DNA of 64,000 bases from contig CALJKW010000016.1 of NCBI GenBank assembly GCA_937980205.1, positions 248,001 through 312,000 of the forward strand, written 5' to 3'. The number at the start of each line of letters is the position of its first letter. The first letter of the stretch is position 1. Source of the DNA: an uncultured Myxococcales bacterium (GTDB lineage: Bacteria; Myxococcota; Myxococcia; Myxococcales; Myxococcaceae). Under the pieces are notes generated by a model. The model was not told the origin of the DNA. It saw only the letters and a list, made by a program, of their open reading frames with translations, and ran no database searches. Below, in pieces: positions 8,710 through 15,202 of the stretch. The translations under genes were made by a program, and so were the position numbers.

Positions 8710-9859
8710 GAAGGGGCTGTACGGCGACTTCGCCACGATGCCGCTCAAGGACCTGGTCGTCTACCTCGGAAACAAGAGGTCCACCGGCACGCTGAACCTC
8801 GAGCACGGCGCCATCCGCAAGCAGGTGGTGATCGTCTCCGGCGACGTCATCAACTCGAGCTCGAACGAGCCGCGCGAGTACCTGGGCCAGTTCCTCATCA
8901 ACCTGGGGCAGATCACGGAAGAGCAGTTTCACCGTGCGTACGAGACGCAGCGGGAGACGCGCATCTTCCTGGGCCGCATCCTCGTGATGATCGGCGCGGT
9001 GAGCGAGGAGCAGGTCACCAACGCGATCAACCTCAAGACGCGCGAGACGCTGCTCGAGGCGTTCCTGTGGGAGCACGGCACGTTCGCGTTCGAGTCCGAC
9101 AAGCTGCCCGAGCTGCCGCACGGGGTCGACCTGCGCGTCCCGCTGCGCGAGATCCACAAGGAGAGCGAGGCGCGCGAGAAGATGTGGAAGGCGATGCGGT
9201 CGGTCTTCACGTCGGGGAAGCTGCACCTGACGGTCGATCGCTCGCAGCTCGCCGAAGAGCCCAAGGCCAACTCGCTCGACGACCGGCTCTTGCACCAGAT
9301 CGAGATCGGCAAGTCGATCGAAGAGATCATCCTCGCGCTGCACGCGACCGACTTCTTCCTCTACCAGCGGCTGTACGCGCTGCACTCGCTCGGCGCGGTG
9401 CAGGTCGACGAGGAGATCTCCATCGAGCTGTCGATCGACGACAACACCGAAGGCCTCGACGACGCCGACGAGCCGTCGGAGGACGAGATGCTGTCGAACG
9501 CGAAGAAGTTCATGGCGCACGGCAACCTGCGCGACGCGCTCGCGCTCGTCCGCCGCGCGCACCAGTCGCGGCCGCGGCCCGAGTCGCAGGCGATGTCGCG
9601 CGAGATCGAAGAGAAGTGGCTCGTGGAGCTGCGCAAGGAGCTGCTCGGGCAGAAGAAGACTCCGAAGGTGCGCATCGACGCGGGCGCGATTCGCGCGATG
9701 TCGCTGTCCGCGCAGGAGCGGTACCTGCTGTCGCGCATGGACGGCAAGCGCAAGCTCGCGGACATCGTGAGCGTGTCGCCGCTGCGCGAGCTCGACGCGC
9801 TGGCGCACATTCAGCGGTTCCTGGAGAAGGGCCTCATCAAGCTCGAGCTGTCGCCGTGA
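8708..9859 (+). CDS. DUF4388 (PATAN-like) domain protein
   Basis: 383 residues. ATG 8708 has a good AGAGGAG ribosome site at 8696-8702. The N-terminus, MKGLYGDFATMPLKDLVVYL then STGTLNLE and KQVVIVSGDVINSSS, matches the DUF4388 pattern (G-x-L then TG-x-L-x-L then G-x-I-x-x-A/S), found in myxobacterial regulatory and motility proteins. A second part (EYLGQFLINLGQITEEQFHRA, ILVMIGAVSEEQV) resembles MshEN-type helical repeats. The C-terminal 70 residues, with LSAQERYLLSRMDGKRKLADIV, resemble a winged helix. No catalytic residues seen. Likely a signalling adaptor; partners unknown. Confidence 0.75.
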   Translation: MKGLYGDFATMPLKDLVVYLGNKRSTGTLNLEHGAIRKQVVIVSGDVINSSSNEPREYLGQFLINLGQITEEQFHRAYETQRETRIFLGRILVMIGAVSEEQVTNAINLKTRETLLEAFLWEHGTFAFESDKLPELPHGVDLRVPLREIHKESEAREKMWKAMRSVFTSGKLHLTVDRSQLAEEPKANSLDDRLLHQIEIGKSIEEIILALHATDFFLYQRLYALHSLGAVQVDEEISIELSIDDNTEGLDDADEPSEDEMLSNAKKFMAHGNLRDALALVRRAHQSRPRPESQAMSREIEEKWLVELRKELLGQKKTPKVRIDAGAIRAMSLSAQERYLLSRMDGKRKLADIVSVSPLRELDALAHIQRFLEKGLIKLELSP

Positions 9860-9959
9860 AGCGTGGCGAATGGCTCGGGCCATCCGGACGCGGACCCGAA
9901 GTGCCGCAAGGCGCCTAGCGGGCGAAGCCCGGAAGGTCCGCGGCCGGATTGAAAACTGA

Positions 9960-9965
9960 TATAGG
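9960..9965 (+). promoter_or_regulatory. Probable -10 box, near-leaderless
   Basis: TATAGG lies nine bases before the TTG start of the ABC permease gene, so transcription would begin about two or three bases before that codon. No good -35 was found and no ribosome site is present. Confidence 0.45.
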
Positions 9966-9974
9966 CGGCGCCAC

Positions 9975-10964
9975 TTGAACGTGGCGGGCCTGAAAGAGAT
10001 CGGCATCATCTGGCGTGGAGAGCTGGTGCGTTCGCTGAAGTCCGGGCGCGCGGTGGTGCTGCTGCTCTTGTTCGTGCTGTTCACGTCGCTGGTGCTGGGC
10101 GTGATCGCGGTCTTCGCGTACGGCTTTCAGAGCAACCAGGAGAAGAAGTTCGACGAGGAGATCGCGAGCTCTCCGTACAAGGACGACCTCGACCCGAAGA
10201 AGGTCGCGGAGCAGCGCGAGAAGGCGACGACGTCTTCGTCGTCGGGCGCCAAGAAGTTCCTCATCAACAACCTGTTCGCGGAAGACGACGCGGCGCTCGC
10301 GGAGATGCTGCTCGCGCTGCCGTTCACGCTGCTCATCGTCTACAAGCTGACGCTCATCTTCTTGCCGCTGCTGATCACGCTGATGGGGTTCGATCAGGTG
10401 AGCGGCGAGATCAGCACGAAGTCGATTCGCTACCTGGCGGTGCGGGTCCGCCGCTCGTCGATCGTGCTGGGGAAGTTCCTCGCCCAGGCGAGCGTGCTCG
10501 CGCTGCTGACGTTCGCGTGCATCTTGATCATGGTCGCGGTGCCGCTGTGGCTCGACAAGGACTTCGCCGTCGGGAAGGCGGTGACGACGTTCCTGAAGCT
10601 CTGGGGCTGCGCGATGGTGTTCTCGCTCGCGTACATGGCGCTCGCGTCGCTGTGCAGCGCGGCGTTCCGGCAGCCCCCGGTGAGCCTCGCCATCAACATG
10701 ATCGTGCTGTTCATGATCTGGTTCGTGGCGCTCATCGGCAACCTGCTGCAGATACCGGGTGAGGCGGTGTCGTCGATCTCGGTGTCGTCGATGAAGACCG
10801 AGTCGGTGTTCGCGTACATCCGCTACCTGTCGGTGTGGAACTACGCGCCCGACCTGATTCACCCCAAGCTCGAGCGCTTCGCGGCGGCGGGAGCGGCGCA
10901 CGTCGGCTTCGCGATGATCTTCCTGGCGGCGTCGTACCTCGTGCTGCGCGCGAGGGACGTATGA
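9975..10964 (+). CDS. ABC-2 type transporter permease
   Basis: 329 residues with about six hydrophobic helices: one near 28-50, then five in the second half (for example LPFTLLIVYKLTLIFLPLLI, VLALLTFACILIMVAVPLWL, LAINMIVLFMIWFVALIG). A long polar loop at about 53-105 contains an acidic and Ser-rich stretch. MGFDQVSGEISTKSIRYLAVRVRRS is the conserved cytoplasmic region of NatB/ABC-2 permeases. TTG 9975 is the first in-frame start after a TATAGG box. It overlaps the ATPase gene by four bases (ATGA), forming a two-gene exporter. Substrate cannot be inferred. Confidence 0.85.
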   Translation: MNVAGLKEIGIIWRGELVRSLKSGRAVVLLLLFVLFTSLVLGVIAVFAYGFQSNQEKKFDEEIASSPYKDDLDPKKVAEQREKATTSSSSGAKKFLINNLFAEDDAALAEMLLALPFTLLIVYKLTLIFLPLLITLMGFDQVSGEISTKSIRYLAVRVRRSSIVLGKFLAQASVLALLTFACILIMVAVPLWLDKDFAVGKAVTTFLKLWGCAMVFSLAYMALASLCSAAFRQPPVSLAINMIVLFMIWFVALIGNLLQIPGEAVSSISVSSMKTESVFAYIRYLSVWNYAPDLIHPKLERFAAAGAAHVGFAMIFLAASYLVLRARDV

Positions 10965-11881
10965 GCGCGTCGGACACCGCGATCGAGCTGCGGCACGTCA
11001 GCAAGCACTTCGGCGCGAAGGTCGCCGTCAACGACGTCTCTTTCGAGGTGAAGAAGGGCCAGTGCTACGGGCTCATCGGCCCGAACGGGGCAGGGAAGAC
11101 GACCACGTTCTCGATGATGTGCGGCTTCCTGCACCCGACGACGGGGCTGCTGCAGATCCTCGGCGAAGATCCTTCGAAGCCCGGCGCGCTGAAGGGCAAG
11201 GTCGGCGTGCTGCCGCAGGACGCGCTGCTGCCCGCGACGTGGCCGGTCGGCGCGTTTCTGACGTACCTCGGCAGCCTGAGCGAGCTGAAGAACCCGGAGG
11301 CCGAGGCGAAGCGGTGCCTCGAGCGCGTGGGATTGCCCGAGACGTGGAACGTGCAGTGCGGCGCGCTGTCGCACGGCATGACCAAGCGGGTGGCGATGGC
11401 GCAGGCGCTGATGGGCAACCCGCCGGTCGTGATGCTCGACGAGCCGACGGCAGGGCTGGATCCGAAGATCGCCGCGACGGTGCGGCAGATCATCCGCGAC
11501 ACGAAGGGCTCTGCGACGCTCGTGGTGTCGTCGCACAACCTGCAGGAGCTCGAGGAGCTCTGTGACGCCACCGCCGTGCTCGACAAGGGCAAGCTCGTCG
11601 CCGCCTCCTCGATGGAGGAGATGACCGGCGCCGCCGCGGAGTTCCGCGTTCAGGTCGCGAAGGGGTTCATTCCCGCGGATGACGTGAAGGCGATCGACGG
11701 CGTGGTCGCGGCGGAGGTGCTGCAGGACGGGAAGCTGCTGTCCGTGCGCTTCGATGGGGCTCGCGTCGCGCCCGAGGTCGTCATTACGGCGACGCTTCGG
11801 TTGCTGGTCTCGCGCGATGTGCTCGTGCTGACCGTTGCGCGCGGCAAGCGGCTCGAAGAGCGCGTGTTGCAGCTTACGTAG
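10961..11881 (+). CDS. ABC transporter ATP-binding protein
   Basis: 306 residues. Walker A GPNGAGKTT at about 40-48, signature LSHGMTKR (a variant of LSGGQ), Walker B VVMLDEPTAGLD and the H-loop VVSSHNLQELEEL are all present. The ~80-residue C-terminal extension after the nucleotide domain resembles that of drug or lipid ABC-2 exporters. The partner permease lies immediately upstream with overlapping stop and start codons. Cytoplasmic, energising the permease at 9975-10964. Confidence 0.9.
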   Translation: MSASDTAIELRHVSKHFGAKVAVNDVSFEVKKGQCYGLIGPNGAGKTTTFSMMCGFLHPTTGLLQILGEDPSKPGALKGKVGVLPQDALLPATWPVGAFLTYLGSLSELKNPEAEAKRCLERVGLPETWNVQCGALSHGMTKRVAMAQALMGNPPVVMLDEPTAGLDPKIAATVRQIIRDTKGSATLVVSSHNLQELEELCDATAVLDKGKLVAASSMEEMTGAAAEFRVQVAKGFIPADDVKAIDGVVAAEVLQDGKLLSVRFDGARVAPEVVITATLRLLVSRDVLVLTVARGKRLEERVLQLT

Positions 11882-11892
11882 AAGAAGCGAAG

Positions 11893-12026
11893 TCTGCTGG
11901 GCGAGGGCAAGGGCATGTTGAAGCCCGAAGGGGAAGTTCGAGGTCCCTTTCGCTTTCCCAGCAGGCCTTTCCCCGAAGCCTTTCCCTGAGCCATGCCCTT
12001 CAACTTGCCCTTGCCCTCGCCCTGCT
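11893..12026. repeat. Purine-rich foldback repeat between convergent genes
   Basis: The left arm (11893-11923, with GGGCGAGGGCAAGGGCATG) and the reverse complement of the right arm (11998-12026, with GGGCGAGGGCAAGGGCAAG) agree at nearly every base over about 28 bases. Internal GGGAAAGG and GGGGAAAGG motifs, read on the minus strand, continue the pattern. It separates the ABC ATPase and PilZ genes, so it may terminate both. It shares its core with 24599-24695. Confidence 0.6.
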
Positions 12027-12029
12027 AAC

Positions 12030-12836
12030 TCAATCGGGAAAGAACATGGGCTCGCGCTCGCGCACGAACGCGGCGATCGCCTTCTTGGCTTCCTCCGACA
12101 AATCCACGAACTGGACTCCGAGCCCCGGCATGTTCGCCGGGTTCCGATCGTCGACCTCTCTCACCCAGCGCACGACGCCCTTCGCCTCGATGCCTTCGCC
12201 GCCGGGCAGCCGGAAGTAGAGCTCCATGCTCGTGCCGATGGGCACCAGCTTCACCGTCGCGATGAAGACTCCTCCGTCGGACAGGTTCGTCGAGAACCCG
12301 CTGTAGAAGTTGTTGTCGCTGGAGAAGTCGATCTTCACCTGCATCCGCACGCGCGGCTGCTGGCGCTTCGGCTGAATGCGGCCGATGGCGAGCGGCTCGT
12401 CTCCCGCGGCCTCGAGCTGCCTCGCGGCCTGGGCGACCTCGCGCGCGACGGCGCGGGCGAGATCCACCTGCTGCGCGACGGCGCCTTCCTCGGCGGAGAC
12501 CTTGTACTGCGTGCGCGCGAGCGCGGCGGTCAGCTCGGGGAGCTTCGCGCGCAGCTCCGCGACCGCGGCCTTGCGCGCCGAGACCGCTTCACGTCGCAGC
12601 GCTTCGGCGCGCTGCATCGCGGGCCCCTGCTCGAGCGTCGGCAGCACGATCGCCGAGATGCGCGTGCCGATGCCCTTCAAGTCGAGCCCCGTCGCGGCGG
12701 CCTGCTCGACGTGGGCTTTGAGCGCCTTGAGCCGCGTCGACAGCTCACGCCACTGCGCGAGCACGCGCTCGATCTCGGCGGCGAGCTGCGCCTCCTCGCG
12801 CTCGACCTCGGCTTCCATGTCTTCGAAGGCGTTCAC
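12030..12836 (-). CDS. PilZ (TIGR02266-type) protein with N-terminal coiled coil
   Basis: 268 residues. The first ~145 are a long charged, alanine-rich helical region likely to form a coiled coil. The C-terminal PilZ domain carries both c-di-GMP binding signatures: RQQPR at 158-162 (RxxxR) and NLSDGG at 184-189 (N/DxSxxG). The class is the one described in Myxococcus xanthus as the paralogous TIGR02266 domain. Predicted cytoplasmic c-di-GMP receptor; the output partner is unknown. Its ATG overlaps the stop of the TusA-like gene, so they are cotranscribed. Confidence 0.85.
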   Translation of the reverse strand: MNAFEDMEAEVEREEAQLAAEIERVLAQWRELSTRLKALKAHVEQAAATGLDLKGIGTRISAIVLPTLEQGPAMQRAEALRREAVSARKAAVAELRAKLPELTAALARTQYKVSAEEGAVAQQVDLARAVAREVAQAARQLEAAGDEPLAIGRIQPKRQQPRVRMQVKIDFSSDNNFYSGFSTNLSDGGVFIATVKLVPIGTSMELYFRLPGGEGIEAKGVVRWVREVDDRNPANMPGLGVQFVDLSEEAKKAIAAFVREREPMFFPD

Positions 12837-13060
12837 TTGCGGCGCACGAGCGCCGTCATGACTCTACCGGCGGTCGTGAGGCTCACCAGTTCGTGGCCGG
12901 CGGATTCGCACAGCGCCTGGACGTCGGCGCACGCAGCGGGATCGTCTGCTTCGAGCTTCACGAGCGCGTGCGCCTTCAGCGCCTTGGCGAGCATGAGCAC
13001 CGGCACCGGGCAGGCCTTGCCACGGGCGTCCACTTCGAAGGGTGAAACTTCCGTTGCCAT
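12833..13060 (-). CDS. TusA-family sulfurtransferase
   Basis: 75 residues, starting MATEVSPFEVDARGKACPVP. The DxRGxxCPxPVL signature with Cys17-Pro-Val-Pro20 identifies the TusA/SirA fold, where the Cys carries persulfide sulfur for tRNA thiolation, molybdenum cofactor or other sulfur transfer. Full family length. Start at ATG 13058-13060; a TTAGGC hexamer (minus strand, 13074-13079) lies 13 bases before it. It overlaps the PilZ gene by four bases. Confidence 0.88.
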   Translation of the reverse strand: MATEVSPFEVDARGKACPVPVLMLAKALKAHALVKLEADDPAACADVQALCESAGHELVSLTTAGRVMTALVRRK

Positions 13061-13117
13061 CCCGACACTGTTCGCCTAACAACTGCGCCGCTTTTTTCCA
13101 AAGGAGCAAAACCCTTC

Positions 13118-15109
13118 ATGAAACCCAATGTCATCATCGCGCTGCTGGTCGGCGGCGTGGTCGGCTTCGCGGTCGGCCGCATGGCCTCCGGCAACCAGGG
13201 CGGTACCCAGGGCGGCGGCAACCAGCCCGTCGCTGCTGCGCCTTCTCCCTCTCCGCAGCAGCCGATGCGGCCGCAGGGCGGCGGCGGAGATGACGCGGTT
13301 CTTCGCGTCCCCGTCGACGGCTCGCCCACGAAGGGCGCCGACACCGCGCTCGTCACGATGGTCGAGTTCAGCGACTACCAGTGCCCGTTCTGCTCGCGCG
13401 CGAACAACACCGTGAAGCAGCTCGAGCAGGACTACGGCGAGAAGCTCCGCGTGGTGATGAAGCAGAACCCGCTCTCCTTCCACCCGTTCGCGAAGCCGGC
13501 GGCCACCGCCGCGATCGCCGCGGGCGCCCAGGGCAAGTACTGGGAGATGCACCACAAGATGTTCGACAACCAGCAGAACCTCGACGAGGCCTCGCTGGAG
13601 AAGTACGCGCAGGAGATCGGCCTCAACATCGAGAAGTGGAAGGCCGACCGCAACGCGGCGAGCGTCAACGATCAGATCTCGAAGGACCAGCAGCTCGCGG
13701 CGCAGCTCGGCGCGAACGGCACGCCGGCGTTCTTCATCAACGGCCGCAAGCTCTCGGGCGCGCAGCCGATCGACCGCTTCAAGGCGCTCATCGACGAGGA
13801 GCTCGGCAAGGCGCAGGCGCTGGTGAACCAGGGCACGCCGCCGAACCAGGTGTACGCGAAGATCATGGAGCGCGCCGCCGCGGCTCCTCCGCCCCCGCCG
13901 CAGCAGCCCCAGCAGCCGCAGCAGCCGTCGGCTCCTCCGCCGGCGTCGGTGCGCAACGTCAAGGTTCCGGATGACTCGCCGGCGAAGGGCCCGAAGACCG
14001 CGAAGGTCACCATCGTCGCGTGGAGCGACTTCCAGTGCCCGTTCTGCTCGCGCGTGGTTCCGACGCTGAAGCAGATCGAGGACACGTACGCGAAGGACGT
14101 CCGCATCGTCTTCCGTCACCAGCCGCTGCCGTTCCACCAGAACGCGAAGCCGGCGGCCGAGGCGTCGATGGCGGCGCACGAGCAGGGCAAGTTCTGGCCG
14201 ATGCACGACAAGCTCTTCGCGAACCAGCAGCAGCTCGATCGCGCTTCGCTCGAGCGCTACGCGCAGGAGATCGGCCTCGACATGGGCAAGTTCAAGTCGG
14301 CGCTCGACAGCGGCAAGTTCCGCGCGCGCGTCGAGGCTGACTCGGCGGCCGGCAACGAGGTCGGCGCGAACGGCACTCCGACGTTCTTCATCAACGGCCG
14401 CGAGTTCGTGGGCGCCCAGCCGTTCGAGGCGTTCAAGGCGATGATCGACGAGGAGATCAAGCACGCGGACAAGATCCTCGCGAGCGGCGTGAAGCCGGCG
14501 CAGCTGTACGAGAAGCTCATCGAGGACGGCATCAAGAACGCGCCCGCGGCTCCGCAGCCGGGCCAGCCGGCCGCGCCTCCGCCGGTGGCGAACATCGACA
14601 TCACCGGCGCGCCGGTGAAGGGCCCCAAGAACGCGCCGGTGACGATCGTGGCGTTCAGCGACTTCCAGTGCCCGTTCTGCTCGCGCGTGGTGCCGACGCT
14701 GCACGAGCTCGAGAAGCAGTACGAGGGCAAGGTGAAGGTGGCGTTCAAGCACCAGCCGCTGCCGTTCCACCAGAACGCGCGCATCGCTGCCGCGGCGTCG
14801 ATGGCCGCGAACGAGCAGGGCAAGTTCTGGGAGATGCACGACAAGATGTTCGCGAACCAGCAGCAGCTCGATCGCGCCTCGCTCGAGCGCTACGCGCAGG
14901 AGATCGGCCTCGACATGGGCAAGTTCAAGTCCGCGCTCGACTCCAACAAGTACGACGCGCAGATCACGAAGGACTCGAACGAGGGCAACGCGATCGGCGC
15001 GAACGGTACGCCGACGTTCTTCATCAACGGGCGGCAGCTCGTTGGCGCCCAGCCGATCGATCAGTTCAAGGCGATCATCGACGACGAGCTCAGCAAGAAG
15101 AAGAAGTGA
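13118..15109 (+). CDS. Membrane-anchored protein with three DsbA-like thioredoxin domains
   Basis: 663 residues, ATG start with an AAAGGAG ribosome site at 13099-13105. A single N-terminal anchor (VIIALLVGGVVGFAVG, about residues 5-20) is followed by a Gly/Gln/Pro linker and three DsbA-like domains. Their dithiol centres are CPFC at 89-92, 307-310 and 518-521, each later followed by a cis-Pro loop NGTPAFFING or NGTPTFFING. Pro/Gln-rich linkers (PQQPQQPQQP and similar) join the domains. Domains two and three share long identical stretches such as LERYAQEIGLDMGKFK. Probably a periplasm-facing oxidoreductase or disulfide isomerase. Proteins with one such domain are common; three in tandem is unusual. 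Confidence 0.88.
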   Translation: MKPNVIIALLVGGVVGFAVGRMASGNQGGTQGGGNQPVAAAPSPSPQQPMRPQGGGGDDAVLRVPVDGSPTKGADTALVTMVEFSDYQCPFCSRANNTVKQLEQDYGEKLRVVMKQNPLSFHPFAKPAATAAIAAGAQGKYWEMHHKMFDNQQNLDEASLEKYAQEIGLNIEKWKADRNAASVNDQISKDQQLAAQLGANGTPAFFINGRKLSGAQPIDRFKALIDEELGKAQALVNQGTPPNQVYAKIMERAAAAPPPPPQQPQQPQQPSAPPPASVRNVKVPDDSPAKGPKTAKVTIVAWSDFQCPFCSRVVPTLKQIEDTYAKDVRIVFRHQPLPFHQNAKPAAEASMAAHEQGKFWPMHDKLFANQQQLDRASLERYAQEIGLDMGKFKSALDSGKFRARVEADSAAGNEVGANGTPTFFINGREFVGAQPFEAFKAMIDEEIKHADKILASGVKPAQLYEKLIEDGIKNAPAAPQPGQPAAPPPVANIDITGAPVKGPKNAPVTIVAFSDFQCPFCSRVVPTLHELEKQYEGKVKVAFKHQPLPFHQNARIAAAASMAANEQGKFWEMHDKMFANQQQLDRASLERYAQEIGLDMGKFKSALDSNKYDAQITKDSNEGNAIGANGTPTFFINGRQLVGAQPIDQFKAIIDDELSKKKK

Positions 15110-15122
15110 GCTGACGCAGTCG

Positions 15123-15135
15123 TTTGCGTCGCAAA
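15123..15135. promoter_or_regulatory. 13-bp palindrome, possible operator
   Basis: TTTGCG-T-CGCAAA is a perfect inverted repeat around one base, in the gap between the DsbA-like gene and the first stalked lipoprotein, about 68 bases before the latter's ATG. Could be a regulator site; no regulator gene adjoins it. Confidence 0.3.
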
Positions 15136-15140
15136 GTACG

Positions 15141-15177
15141 CGGGCCCTGTTCGGCGCGAAAAGCCGGGCAGGGCCCG
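15141..15177 (+). terminator. Hairpin terminator after the triple DsbA gene
   Basis: CGGGCCCTG at 15141-15149 pairs perfectly with CAGGGCCCG at 15169-15177, and the loop contains a further CGGC/GCCG stem. It ends 32 bases after the DsbA-like stop codon; only a weak T-rich stretch (TGCTTTCTG) follows. Confidence 0.6.
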
Positions 15178-15185
15178 GTGCTTTC

Positions 15186-15191
15186 TGATAT
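15186..15191 (+). promoter_or_regulatory. Probable -10 box of the stalked lipoprotein operon
   Basis: TGATAT, 11 bases before the ATG of the first lipoprotein. This predicts a leader of only about five bases. It lies directly after the hairpin terminator. Confidence 0.4.
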
Positions 15192-15202
15192 CCCGCGGCG
15201 CC

